This document shows positions 49,972 through 58,418 of a DNA stretch of 64,000 nucleotides, piece by piece. The notes under the pieces were generated by a model. The model saw only the letters and a list, made by a program, of their open reading frames with translations. It was not told where the DNA came from and did not search any database. The position numbers and the translations under genes are program-made. The stretch is from Acidobacteriota bacterium (lineage in GTDB: Bacteria; Acidobacteriota; Blastocatellia; Pyrinomonadales; Pyrinomonadaceae), in NCBI GenBank assembly GCA_018269005.1, contig JAFDVK010000012.1, positions 496,001 through 560,000 of the forward strand, read 5' to 3'. Position 1 is the first letter of the stretch; every line of letters starts with the position of its first letter.

Positions 49972-51138
49972 AAATTCAGATTAACGAAAAATCCGATCCA
50001 GGCAAAGAAGCGTGACCGACAGTCAGAACCGCCAACTCCCCTCCTGCCCGAGGAGGGGTGGCCGAAGGCCGGGGTGGAGGGAGCAGCGGGCGGTCAGCAT
50101 TGCAGAAGCCCGCACGTCAGTAAGGGCGTAAGAGTAAGGGCGTAACATTCAACGCAGATTCCGGCTGAATTGCCACGGCATTTATGCCGTCGATCAGGGC
50201 AGAGGGCCAAAGTCTCGGAGGTGGCTCGGCCGACAATGGCTTCGCATAGCCACGTCGTTCACGGCGTGGGTGCCAACTGCAAATGAATCCTCGGAGGCGG
50301 CCTGCCGCCGACAAGATCCGGTCGCTCCTAACGGAGCTCCATCGATCTATTTTGCGACCTCTTTCCCAGGGTGGCGGCCGCGACGGCCTTACCCTGGGCT
50401 ATAATCTCGCGTCCCCTACGGGGACTAAGGTATTGCCGCCGACAAGACTGAGAACTGCGTTGCGGCAAAGCCGCAAGAACGATCGAGCGTCCACGAATGC
50501 AGGAATCGGGAAGCCTGATCAATCGCAAATCTCAGACTGAAATCTGAAACTGGCGATCGAAAGCCTTTGCGGTCTTTGCGGGTTTCGCTTGGCGAACTTT
50601 GCGTTTTCAAACCGGAATTTAAACGCAAAGAACGCAAAGCAGACGCAAAGAACGCGAAGGAAGAAGGCCGCGAATGCACAAAGCTAATCGCTCTCAATTT
50701 CAAATTTCAAATTTTGAATTTGAGATTCAGAATCCCGTACCTTCGCGATCTTTGCGGGTTTCGCTTGGCGTGCTTTGCGTTTTCTCTTTTGTCGAGTCGC
50801 AGAGGACGCAAGTCAGAGCGACGGCGAGAGTAGAAGCCGAAAGAGAACCACCCCGTCAGCCTAAGCGGCTGCCACCCCTCCTTCGTAAGGAGGGGAGCTT
50901 TAGCTCCGCCATTCACCATTCACCATTCACCATTCACCATTTACTCTTTTTTCAAAGACCGAACGGCCGGCTCGACCGTCTTGTCATCATAGCCAAACGC
51001 CGGCTCCGTTTGAAGCACAAACCGCACAAAACGACACATTCCGCACAAAACGTATCAAACCGCACGATCTGCACGATTTGCACGATCTGTCGGAACCGAG
51101 TGCGGCAGGTGCGGATCTCTGGTCGCGATCCCCGCATC
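49972..51138. repeat. 1.1-kb repeat-rich, gene-free region
   Basis: No supportable gene is seen. It is a collection of hairpins and repeats: CCCCTCCT/AGGAGGGG (50038-50058) and CCCCTCCTT/AAGGAGGGG (50875-50895); a cruciform with CCCAGGGT (50365-50372) and ACCCTGGG (50391-50398); GTCCCC/GGGGAC (50411-50425); two near-identical copies of about 45 bp (50564-50608 and 50740-50784) rich in TTTGCG; inverted CGCAAAGAACGC units at 50622-50660; an AT-rich inverted repeat near 50698-50724; ATTCACC repeated four times (50911-50938); and CGCACGATCTGCACGATT-type repeats near 51062-51090. Confidence 0.7.
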
Positions 51139-52203
51139 CTAAAACAGCGTCTGCTGGATGGGTTCGGAGCTTGCGGTGGGCGTTTGTGGTGTGTCGAAAA
51201 GGTGATCCGCGTCGTGTTCTTTAGTGTTAAACCCAAGCCGCCGCGAGTGAAAATCGAAGAGCCTTTGCGTTACTTCCCATTGTTCGGTCTTGCCGGTCAT
51301 TCGCTCTTTATACGAATTATGCCGCAGGGTGCCGCCGCGTTCGCGTTTCATCGAATTGATGATCTTTGCCACGCGAGTTTCCGGCACGCGTTCCTTCATT
51401 TTCGCGACAAAATATTCCTCGATCGACGGCGTGTCGATGTGCAGCATCGACATAAAAGCCCGCGTTGCTCCGCACTCTTTTGCCTTCTCGAGCAGGCCCG
51501 GAATATCCGATTCGTTGTAGCCGGGAATGATCGGAGCGATACCGATGCCGACAGGAATACCAGCGTCAGCGACGGTTCGCATCGCACGAAAACGAGCCTC
51601 AGGCACGGGCGTGTAGGGCTCGAAAGGGTTTGATCTTTCCTTCGTCAGGAACGGGATCGAGAAGAAAACGCTAACCTTTTCGAGTTTTTGCAAAATATCG
51701 ATATCGCGTGTTACGAGCGGCGATTTCGTAACGATGCTCACGGGCACGCGAAACTCCGCACAAACTTCGAGGCATTGTCGCGTCAATCTGTATTCAGATT
51801 CGAGAGCAATATACGGGTCGGTCGCGAACGAAAAGTCGAGGTGCGGCATTTTATTGCGGCATTTCTTCAACTCAGCTCTTAGAAGCTGCGGAGCATTCGG
51901 CTTGACGACGATCTTCGTCTCAAAATCCGTGCCGGCGCCATAGCCAAGATATTCGTGATACTGTCTCGCAAAACAATATGTGCATCCGTGAACGCACCCG
52001 CGATAGCAGTTCACGGTATATCGCCAACCGCCTTCCCAACCGGACGCAAACGCCTTCGTGATGACCTTTTTCGTTGCGGTCTCCTCGAAGATCTCAAGCT
52101 TTGTAGGCGGCGGTTCACCTACGAATTCAGATGAAAGCTTGTTGTATGGATTTGGCGGATTTATTACCTGTCGCACAGGTGCAACAGTATCGCACATTCG
52201 CAA
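51139..52203 (-). CDS. Radical SAM protein (SplB/Rv2578c-like)
   Basis: A 354-residue radical SAM enzyme. The CxxxCxxC cluster motif is NCYRGCVHGCTYCFARQYHE (Cys70, Cys74, Cys77); TIM-barrel strands follow (LDFSFATDPYIALESEYRLT, VSIVTKSPLVTRDIDILQKL, VSVFFSIPFLTKE, GIGIAPIIPGYNESDIPGLL). The family resembles spore photoproduct lyase-like and Rv2578c-type enzymes; the specific reaction is unknown. It sits alone on the minus strand, divergent from the esterase gene. Confidence 0.88.
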   Translation of the reverse strand: MRMCDTVAPVRQVINPPNPYNKLSSEFVGEPPPTKLEIFEETATKKVITKAFASGWEGGWRYTVNCYRGCVHGCTYCFARQYHEYLGYGAGTDFETKIVVKPNAPQLLRAELKKCRNKMPHLDFSFATDPYIALESEYRLTRQCLEVCAEFRVPVSIVTKSPLVTRDIDILQKLEKVSVFFSIPFLTKERSNPFEPYTPVPEARFRAMRTVADAGIPVGIGIAPIIPGYNESDIPGLLEKAKECGATRAFMSMLHIDTPSIEEYFVAKMKERVPETRVAKIINSMKRERGGTLRHNSYKERMTGKTEQWEVTQRLFDFHSRRLGFNTKEHDADHLFDTPQTPTASSEPIQQTLF

Positions 52204-52297
52204 GCCAGAGTCAACGCCTTTTTCGCGGCGGTTTTTTCAGACCAGAAGACAGAACCGGGCGTCAAACAATTGTCGAAACGAAGGGAGACTAGATCTT

Positions 52298-53272
52298 ATG
52301 AAAGCAGTATATGTGACCGCGTTGCTTGCCTTGACGGCACTTTCGACGACCATTGTTTGCGGACAAGGCGGCGGCGGGCGATTGCGAAAGATGATCGAAG
52401 CCCGCCGTGCCAGACAACAGCAGCAGAGCCCGGCCGAAACCCGTGAGATCGACGTCAACGGCGTCAAGCGAAGCTACATCCTTCACCTGCCGTCGGGATA
52501 CAAGAAAGGCAGTTCGCTGCCGCTTGTCATCGCGTTTCACGGCGGCGGCGGAAACGCCCAAAATATGGTCAGAATGAGCGGCTTCAGCGAGAAGGCAGAC
52601 AAGGAGAATTTTGTCGTCGCTTACCCGAACGGCTCAGGCCGCATGGGCAACGCCCTTTTGACGTTCAATGCTGTCGGCTGCTGCGCGTATGCGATGCGGA
52701 ACAACGTTGACGATGCTGCGTTCATATCGAAGCTGATCGACAGCCTTGTGGCGGAATACGGTGTCGATAAGGGCCGCGTTTATCTAACAGGTTTTTCGAA
52801 CGGCGCGATGATCTCGAGTTACCTTGCCGCGAAATTGTCCGATAAGATCGCGGCAGCTGCACCGGTTTCGGGGTCGATATTCGCGAGTTCGCCAAAGCCT
52901 AATGGCAAGGTCGCGATCTTGCTCATTCACGGTACAGCCGACGCGGCCGTTCCGTATGACGGCGGTATGAGCCAACGCGCGCAGATCGAACCCGCTCAAT
53001 CCGAACCGTACAAGTCGGTCAAAGATGGAGCGGCATATTGGAGCAAGAATTCCGGCTGTCGGAGCGTGCCCGAAAGGTCGGTGAAAGGGAACATCACGAC
53101 GGAAAAATATCTGGGTTGTGCGAAAGATGCGGACGTCGAAGTGATCTCGATAACGGGCGGCCTGCACGCTTGGCCGGGCGGCAAGAAAGGTCGTGAAGCG
53201 GCTGACGAACCGTCAAAAGATATGAACGCGACCGACGTGATCTGGGATTTCTTCAAGGCTCATCACAAATAG
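52298..53272 (+). CDS. Secreted PHB depolymerase/LpqC-type esterase
   Basis: A 324-residue exported alpha/beta-hydrolase. Signal peptide (VTALLALTALSTTIVCG) from ATG 52298, with AAGGGAG upstream; earlier frames were rejected as non-homologous. The domain shows KRSYILHLPSGYKKGSSLPL, IAFHGGGGNAQNMV (oxyanion), YLTGFSNGAMISSYLAAK (nucleophile Ser in GFSNG), LIHGTADAAVPYDGGM (catalytic Asp) and the His in GGLHAWPGG. This is the layout of extracellular PHB depolymerase/feruloyl esterase-like (LpqC) enzymes; the natural ester substrate is unknown. Confidence 0.9.
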   Translation: MKAVYVTALLALTALSTTIVCGQGGGGRLRKMIEARRARQQQQSPAETREIDVNGVKRSYILHLPSGYKKGSSLPLVIAFHGGGGNAQNMVRMSGFSEKADKENFVVAYPNGSGRMGNALLTFNAVGCCAYAMRNNVDDAAFISKLIDSLVAEYGVDKGRVYLTGFSNGAMISSYLAAKLSDKIAAAAPVSGSIFASSPKPNGKVAILLIHGTADAAVPYDGGMSQRAQIEPAQSEPYKSVKDGAAYWSKNSGCRSVPERSVKGNITTEKYLGCAKDADVEVISITGGLHAWPGGKKGREAADEPSKDMNATDVIWDFFKAHHK

Positions 53273-53278
53273 GCGAGG

Positions 53279-53800
53279 TCACATTTCCCGCTGCATCAGC
53301 AGGTCGGTCTGCGCGTCGGACCCAAGCTGGAAAATATGCCGCCCGACCGCGCGAAATCCATTCTTTTCATAGAACCTCTGCGCACGCGGATTGTATTCCC
53401 AAACGCCGAGCCACATCACGTCGTGGCCGTTCTCGGATGCAAATTCAAAGCAGGCGTCCATAAGATTTTGCCCGACGCCCTTGCCCAAAAATTCCTGATG
53501 CGAATAAAGCCTAGCTAATTCGATCGGGAATGCTGCGGTGATACCTTCTTCGGTCGCGTGTCGGACGATCTTCGCATAACCGGCCGGCTTTTGATCGAGC
53601 TCTGCGATCAAAAATACGGTGTTCTCATCCGCAAGCTCTAACGCGATCTGCTCTTCGCTAAAAGCCTGCCGCATATAATGCTTCATATCCTCCGGCGCAT
53701 TCTTCGGATGCGAGGCGAACGCATCCCAAAACGTCGAGTAGGCGAGAGCGCTCAACATTTGTGCGTCGTCAGGTGTTGCCGTTCGGATAGAAACTTCCAA
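53279..53800 (-). CDS. GNAT-family N-acetyltransferase
   Basis: A 173-residue acetyl-CoA-dependent acyltransferase: VSIRTATPDDAQMLSALAYS at the start, AGYAKIVRHA, motif A strand and loop ARLYSHQEFLGKGVGQNLMD (Q/R-x-x-G-x-G/A as QEFLGKGVG) and ENGHDVMWLGVWEYNPRAQR FYEKNGFRAVG for motif B. The acceptor is unknown. It converges with the esterase gene (6 bp) and is followed 4 bp later by vapC on the same strand. Confidence 0.92.
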   Translation of the reverse strand: MEVSIRTATPDDAQMLSALAYSTFWDAFASHPKNAPEDMKHYMRQAFSEEQIALELADENTVFLIAELDQKPAGYAKIVRHATEEGITAAFPIELARLYSHQEFLGKGVGQNLMDACFEFASENGHDVMWLGVWEYNPRAQRFYEKNGFRAVGRHIFQLGSDAQTDLLMQREM

Positions 53801-53804
53801 GGTT

Positions 53805-54185
53805 TTACAGCGTTTTGACCCCGTAAGGTGGAAATTCCGGATCGGACGTGATCATTGAAAGGAATTCAACCTTGGCTTGTGCAACGATCATACGATCGAA
53901 CGGATCGCGGTGAAGGAACGGAAGCGAGGCGACTTGCAGAATGTGTCCGGGTTCTATTTGCAGAATATCGATCGACTGCGCCTGCAGCTGTGTAAAGATC
54001 TCCGTCATCGACCTTGTTATCGCGAGCTTACCGATACTCGTTTTGATCGCGATCTCCCAAAGAGAGGCAACGCTCACAAGTATCTCATTTCGAGCATCAA
54101 GGATGAGATCGCGGTGCGAGCGCGTCAGCCGCTCGTCGCCCTCCAAATACCACAAGAGGACATGGGTATCCAGAAGGATGCGCAT
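53805..54185 (-). CDS. vapC: VapC-family PIN-domain toxin
   Basis: A 126-residue PIN-domain ribonuclease: MRILLDTHVLLWYLEGDERL (first Asp), VASLWEIAIKTSIGKL (Glu), DPFDRMIVAQAKVEFLSMIT (two Asp) are the acidic metal ligands. VapC toxins cut tRNA or rRNA unless bound by VapB. Its start codon overlaps the antitoxin stop (TAATG at 54183-54187). It lies 4 bp upstream of the GNAT gene on the same strand. Confidence 0.93.
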   Translation of the reverse strand: MRILLDTHVLLWYLEGDERLTRSHRDLILDARNEILVSVASLWEIAIKTSIGKLAITRSMTEIFTQLQAQSIDILQIEPGHILQVASLPFLHRDPFDRMIVAQAKVEFLSMITSDPEFPPYGVKTL

Positions 54186-54385
54186 TACATATGATCCTTG
54201 AGGTCGTCCAAAGGTTTATCAAAATCATCAGCAATGAACTCGACAAGCCCTTTCATCGCACCAAAGCGTCGTTTCGGCCTCGATATTTTTGACGGCTCGT
54301 CAAGCTCAATAAGATCAAGGTCTTCGAGGTCCTTGAGAAGCTGTTTGGCTTTCGGCTCTCGAATTTTTACGCTCACGGTCTCCAT
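54185..54385 (-). CDS. vapB: VapB-type (DUF2281-like) antitoxin
   Basis: A 66-residue antitoxin: ETVSVKIREPKAKQLLKDLE with a hydrophobic helix, then RPKRRFGAMKGLVEFIADDF and DKPLDDLKDHM, the usual toxin-binding tail of DUF2281-type VapB proteins. ATG 54385 gives the family-like start METVSVKI; a TTG at 54415 is possible. An extended -10 (TGG-TAACAT, 54401-54393 on the minus strand) lies 7 bp before the ATG, so the mRNA would be almost leaderless. The stop overlaps vapC. Confidence 0.82.
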   Translation of the reverse strand: METVSVKIREPKAKQLLKDLEDLDLIELDEPSKISRPKRRFGAMKGLVEFIADDFDKPLDDLKDHM

Positions 54386-54489
54386 AACGAAGATGTTACC
54401 ACAAAGTTCTTTCAACGATCTTAAAATGCTCGGGCGGCATACGCGATCGCAGGCACAGACAGATTTACGCCTAGTCTCGGAACCGATCT

Positions 54490-54783
54490 TTACTCAGGGT
54501 CAGAGAGGTCAATGATCCAATCATCCGGTTTCGGCGAAACCACCATTCCAACAAAACAGTCGTCGTCTGGATCATCGATCGACACATGCTCCGGCCGATA
54601 CGCCACGCATTTGTCGAGACTCGCGAGAAGAGCGACCGTCTCTTCATCTTCCGCAAGATAAACTCCGCGGTCACAGGCATTGCAGAACCGGACTCCCGGA
54701 TTTTTAGTCTCTTCCAACTCGTCCCATTGTTTCGGGCATTTAAAAATGAATTTGCAGTTGCCGATCTTCGTGCCCGTTTCCAT
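54490..54783 (-). CDS. Small Cys-rich domain protein
   Basis: A 97-residue protein with the same Cys-rich domain as residues 10-75 of the protein encoded at 39726: FKCPKQWDELEETKNPGVRF, CNACDRGVYLAEDEE and later DKCVAYRPEH. The pattern C-x(n)-W...R-F/M-C-x2-C...VY.....C is shared. No signal peptide. It is either a small adaptor or a remnant of a longer protein. It stands alone after the VapBC locus. Confidence 0.65.
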   Translation of the reverse strand: METGTKIGNCKFIFKCPKQWDELEETKNPGVRFCNACDRGVYLAEDEETVALLASLDKCVAYRPEHVSIDDPDDDCFVGMVVSPKPDDWIIDLSDPE

Positions 54784-54901
54784 ATCGCCTCCAACTCTCG
54801 TATATCAGTATTTCCGACGAAGTTGCAACCCAGGCCGCTTTAGGCCCAGGTTCATTTTGTTGAAGGCCGCCGAACTTCGACGGCCAACTCCTTTCCACTA
54901 G

Positions 54902-55336
54902 CTATTGAACGATGTCCTTCTTCACCGGTAACAACGGCCGGTCCCCGATATCGGGGGAAGTCGGGCAGAGTTCAGCGAGGGCCGTGGCTAGCACGCGGTC
55001 GTGCTCCGGGGTGTCCGGCAGCACCGGGTCACCAAGCCGCCACGGTGCGTTCGATTGGAGGTTCGGGCCGAATTCCCGCGGGAAGACGCAATCGGCCGGC
55101 CCAAAAACGAGGCAGACAGGAAGGCGTTTCTCGAGCATTTCGAGCTCCGCGATCTGGATGGCCAGTTCCCTTATCTCACGCCTCAAGAAGCCGTTCTCGT
55201 CCCACGGCTCGATGTTGACAGCAAGTTCGACCCCGATGCGGTCGCCAATGTCCTCACCTTCGCGGAGGATATGGATGGGCTTTGTAACGAAGTGTCCGCT
55301 GCTGAGACGGACAATAATGGTTGGATAGTGTTTCAT
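54902..55336 (-). CDS. Hypothetical protein
   Basis: A 144-residue protein, not recognised. It begins MKHYPTIIVRLSSGHFVTKP, is predicted alpha/beta, and has a long central helix (LRREIRELAIQIAELEMLEK). No signal peptide. An inverted repeat at 55384-55416 lies in its 5' region. It is a single gene between the Cys-rich gene and the nucleotidyltransferase pair. Confidence 0.55.
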   Translation of the reverse strand: MKHYPTIIVRLSSGHFVTKPIHILREGEDIGDRIGVELAVNIEPWDENGFLRREIRELAIQIAELEMLEKRLPVCLVFGPADCVFPREFGPNLQSNAPWRLGDPVLPDTPEHDRVLATALAELCPTSPDIGDRPLLPVKKDIVQ

Positions 55337-55740
55337 TGTGATGTATCTCCTTTTTCGAAAAGTTAATACACCAGAAAAAGAAATACCCTGACTCTTTTAC
55401 ATCAAGAGAAAGGGTAATTCTAAAAGCAATCTATTGAGATTTCCCTGGCTTTCGCCATCGCACATCGAGGCTATCTTAACCTCAAAGCACCGTTTCTCGC
55501 CGGTTGCCGGACCCCGTTGTCGGAGTCACTCCTGATGCGCTTTTGAAAATATCTTAGTTCGCCCGCCGATGTCAAGACCGGTACTGGCGGGGCGCATCTA
55601 TTGCGTACTTGCACCGAGACAAATTCACCCAATGCACAATTGCCCGATTTACAATGGACAATCAAGGGCGTATTGAGTAGCTCGAATTGTCCATTGCCAA
55701 TTGAAAGATCGTAAATTGGTAGGAAAGGGAACGCCGCCGT
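55337..55740. other. Gene-free stretch with a hairpin and an inverted repeat
   Basis: About 400 bp with no supported gene. TACCCT (55384-55389) with AGGGTA (55411-55416), and inner CTCTT (55392-55396) with AAGAG (55404-55408), form a hairpin upstream of the hypothetical gene on the minus strand. CAATGGACAAT (55652-55662) and ATTGTCCATTG (55686-55696) form 11-bp arms, with a further ATTTAC/GTAAAT outside, matching the dispersed hairpin families of the window. Confidence 0.55.
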
Positions 55741-56094
55741 TCAAACACGAAAGAGGAAGTTCTCGCCGACAAAGACCTTTCGGATCCTGAAATGTGCGGG
55801 TGACTCGACGAGGCTGAATGTTTTCATCGCCTCGACTCGCGAAAGGAAAACGGGCTCGCTGCTCGCAGGCACATTCTCCAGCCAGTCCGGGATCGCGAGG
55901 CCGAGTTCGTCACAGAGAGTCTCGATCGTTCCGGCGAGTACGGCGTCTTTTTGTTCGTCACCGAGATCAAATGGTTCGGCAATGGCGGCCAAATCCTTGT
56001 GATACCGAAAATCATCAACGAAATCCATAAGCGCGATCTTCCACCAACGCGGTTCGTCGATCATTCGCTGCTTTGTCTCTTGTGCCGTGATCAT
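55741..56094 (-). CDS. Partner protein of DUF6036 nucleotidyltransferase
   Basis: A 117-residue protein starting MITAQETKQRMIDEPRWWKI, with ALMDFVDDFRYHKDLAAIAE and LCDELGLAIPDWLENVPASS, ending ESPAHFRIRKVFVGENFLFR. I recall this arrangement as the usual companion of DUF6036 nucleotidyltransferase genes. The start overlaps the nucleotidyltransferase stop by 4 bp (ATGA at 56091-56094). It probably is the antitoxin or regulatory component, by analogy with AbiE-type modules; there is no direct proof. Confidence 0.65.
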   Translation of the reverse strand: MITAQETKQRMIDEPRWWKIALMDFVDDFRYHKDLAAIAEPFDLGDEQKDAVLAGTIETLCDELGLAIPDWLENVPASSEPVFLSRVEAMKTFSLVESPAHFRIRKVFVGENFLFRV

Positions 56095-56594
56095 TTTTCG
56101 AACAAGCCCTCAATGAAATACTGTGTCTTAGGCGGTATCTGATTCTTTGGATAATACCTTTCGATGATCGAAAAAACGTCGCCTGGCGTCTCCAAATGCA
56201 AGGTCTCAATAAGTGTTACGACGTCATTCTCATCCTCGGTCTCGACACGAGCGGCGAGTGCCTTCATCGCGAGCAAGTAGTCCGCTTCGGGGACAAAAAC
56301 GGTCAAATTCGGCATGTCGAAAAATAACCTCTTGCGGTGATCGACAACATATCCTTTGACGCCGTCATTGAGCCAGTCGTCATTGAGTCCGTGCCGACCA
56401 GCGATCACTTTCACAGCAGCCCGGATCTCCGCGGTCGGCTGGAATATAGCATCGACATCTTTCGTCGATATACGGGCATTGAACGCCAGCACCATGACGG
56501 CTCCGCCGAACAGAGATATCTCGCCTTTGATGTCCTTTAAGGCAAGTTCATCATTGAGTTCAGCGAGATATTGTTTGATCTCGTCAGCGGTCAT
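56091..56594 (-). CDS. DUF6036/AbiEii-like nucleotidyltransferase
   Basis: A 167-residue protein with a nucleotidyltransferase-fold active site: ISLFGGAVMVLAFNARISTK DVDAIF, containing GG (30-31) and two Asp (46, 48) for metal binding. The rest is alpha-helical (WLNDGVKGYVVDHRKRLFFD, ADYLLAMKALAARVETEDEN). Such proteins add NMP groups to tRNA or to partner proteins in AbiE-type and MNT-type systems. It is followed by the partner gene with a 4-bp overlap. Promoter or regulation not visible. Confidence 0.72.
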   Translation of the reverse strand: MTADEIKQYLAELNDELALKDIKGEISLFGGAVMVLAFNARISTKDVDAIFQPTAEIRAAVKVIAGRHGLNDDWLNDGVKGYVVDHRKRLFFDMPNLTVFVPEADYLLAMKALAARVETEDENDVVTLIETLHLETPGDVFSIIERYYPKNQIPPKTQYFIEGLFEK

Positions 56595-56596
56595 AT

Positions 56597-57145
56597 CTAA
56601 AACTCTGCCTTTGCTCCTAACTTTCTACGAGCAAGCTCACGAATAAAACTAATTTGTTCATCCGAAAGAGCTGATTTTGGAATCATATGGCTGAATTTGC
56701 TCGAGGTGTAAAACAGAAAGTCGGTGGTTGTCTCTTTTCCACGTACATATGCGTCCCAGGCGAGGGATTGAAAACCCTTTTCGCTCTTGCTGGAAATCCC
56801 CGTTTCGTCTATTGACATCTCATAAGTATCACTCAGGACCTGACTCGACTTAACTTGTTTTGCAATGGCTCGTCGTAACAAGAACGTCGCGAGTGTGCGG
56901 TCAAGAAAAAACACAAGTGACCCTAGAAAGACTGCCGGAATCAAGGCGTAGGCGAGCACCAGCCAAATTCGCAGATCCGGAGCATCGCGGCCGGCGAGCA
57001 ACATAAGACCCAACAAAAAGGCGAAGGTGACCAATCCCACGATAAGAAAACCGTACCTTTTCAGAAACATTTCACCCTGCATCTGACGAAGCACTCGAAC
57101 GTAGTCCTCTACGGTAAAGTTGGCTGTAAAGGAAACCTTATCCAA
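56597..57145 (-). CDS. YcxB-like membrane protein
   Basis: A 182-residue protein: two N-terminal membrane helices (GFLIVGLVTFAFLLGLMLLA and IWLVLAYALIPAVFLGSLVF, about 32-82) and a soluble C-terminal YcxB-like domain (YEMSIDETGISSKSEKGFQS, FLFYTSSKFSHMIPKSALSD). The function of YcxB-type domains is unknown. It lies 2 bp from the nucleotidyltransferase gene and 7 bp from the acyl-CoA dehydrogenase gene. Confidence 0.82.
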   Translation of the reverse strand: MDKVSFTANFTVEDYVRVLRQMQGEMFLKRYGFLIVGLVTFAFLLGLMLLAGRDAPDLRIWLVLAYALIPAVFLGSLVFFLDRTLATFLLRRAIAKQVKSSQVLSDTYEMSIDETGISSKSEKGFQSLAWDAYVRGKETTTDFLFYTSSKFSHMIPKSALSDEQISFIRELARRKLGAKAEF

Positions 57146-57152
57146 TAAATTC

Positions 57153-58328
57153 TCACCCCTTCGTGATCAGCTTGGCGATCGTTTGGAGCTGCATGTTCGA
57201 AGTGCCTTCGTAGATCGAGCCGATCTTGGAATCACGCCAGTATTTTTCTACAGGATAATCCTTGACGTAACCGTAGCCGCCATAGAGTTCGATGGCTTTT
57301 GAAGCGACGCCTTCGGCGCAGCGTGACGCGTAGAGTTTCGCGACGGCAGCTTCTTTTAAGAACGAGCGGCCGGCGTCCTTGAGACGAGCGGCGTTATAAA
57401 CGAGAAGCCGAGTCGCCTCGATCTCGACCGCCATTTCTGCAAGCTGAAACTGCACGGCCTGAAAGTTGTTTAGCGATTGTCCGAACTGCTCTCGCTCGGC
57501 AGTGTAACCGAGAGCGGCCTCGTAGGCTCCTTGTGCGATGCCGAGCATCTGAGCGGCGATGCCGATGCGGCCTTCGTTGAGCGTCTCGATCGAGACCTTG
57601 TAGCCTTTGCCGACCTCGCCGAGCACATTTTCTTTCGGGACCTTGCAGCCGTCAAATATCAGTTCGGTCGTTGAGGAAGCGCGTATGCCGAGCTTGTCCT
57701 CTTTCTTGCCGACGGTGAAGCCCTCAAAGCCTTTTTCGACGATGAAGGCCGTGATGCCTTTGTACCCGGCATCTGGGTCGATCGTTGCGAAAACGATGAA
57801 TATCTCGGCCTCGTTTCCGTTAGTTATCCAAAGTTTCTGGCCGTTCAGTTCCCAATGATCGCCCTTATCGGCGGCTTTCGTCTTTAGTGCGAAGGCATCC
57901 GAACCCGAGCTTGCCTCGGAAAGGGCATAGGCGCCAACACGGCCCGATGCGAGCTGCGGCATATATTTTTTCTTGAGCTCGGTGCTGCCCCATTTTAGAA
58001 AAGCGTTCGTTACGAGGGTGTTGTGAACGTCCACGAATACTGAAACGCTCGCATCAACGCGTGCCAACTCTTCGATCGCGATGATCGCATTGAAGATCGA
58101 TGACCCTGCACCGCCGTATTCTTCGGGCGATTCGATGGCCATCAAACCGAGTTCGAAGCATTGCTTTATCAGATCGGCATCGAGCTTGGAGTTATGCTCC
58201 ATCGTCTCGACCTTGGGGCGAACCTCGCCTTCGGCGAATTCACGGACGGCTGCCCGGAATTGCTCTTCGTCTTCTGAAAGGACGGTCAATGCGTTGTTGT
58301 TGATCGGTGCTTCTGCGGCGGTGCTCAT
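57153..58328 (-). CDS. Acyl-CoA dehydrogenase
   Basis: A 391-residue FAD enzyme of beta-oxidation. Family motifs: YALSEASSGSDAFALKTKAA (FAD-binding ASD-type loop), VLGEVGKGYKVSIETLNEGR, QAVQFQLAEMAVEIEATRLL, and the catalytic Glu in YWRDSKIGSIYEGTSNMQLQ. It resembles short- or branched-chain acyl-CoA dehydrogenases. It removes 2-3 hydrogens and passes electrons to an ETF, not present here. It is the first gene of a minus-strand run that continues with YcxB and the nucleotidyltransferase pair. Confidence 0.95.
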   Translation of the reverse strand: MSTAAEAPINNNALTVLSEDEEQFRAAVREFAEGEVRPKVETMEHNSKLDADLIKQCFELGLMAIESPEEYGGAGSSIFNAIIAIEELARVDASVSVFVDVHNTLVTNAFLKWGSTELKKKYMPQLASGRVGAYALSEASSGSDAFALKTKAADKGDHWELNGQKLWITNGNEAEIFIVFATIDPDAGYKGITAFIVEKGFEGFTVGKKEDKLGIRASSTTELIFDGCKVPKENVLGEVGKGYKVSIETLNEGRIGIAAQMLGIAQGAYEAALGYTAEREQFGQSLNNFQAVQFQLAEMAVEIEATRLLVYNAARLKDAGRSFLKEAAVAKLYASRCAEGVASKAIELYGGYGYVKDYPVEKYWRDSKIGSIYEGTSNMQLQTIAKLITKG

Positions 58329-58418
58329 AGTATTTTAGTTCCTTATAAGTTCTCGAATATCTAGTTTATGGATAAACTAACATTTTAGAAAAGCCCTCGA
58401 CCAAAGGCAACGACATAC

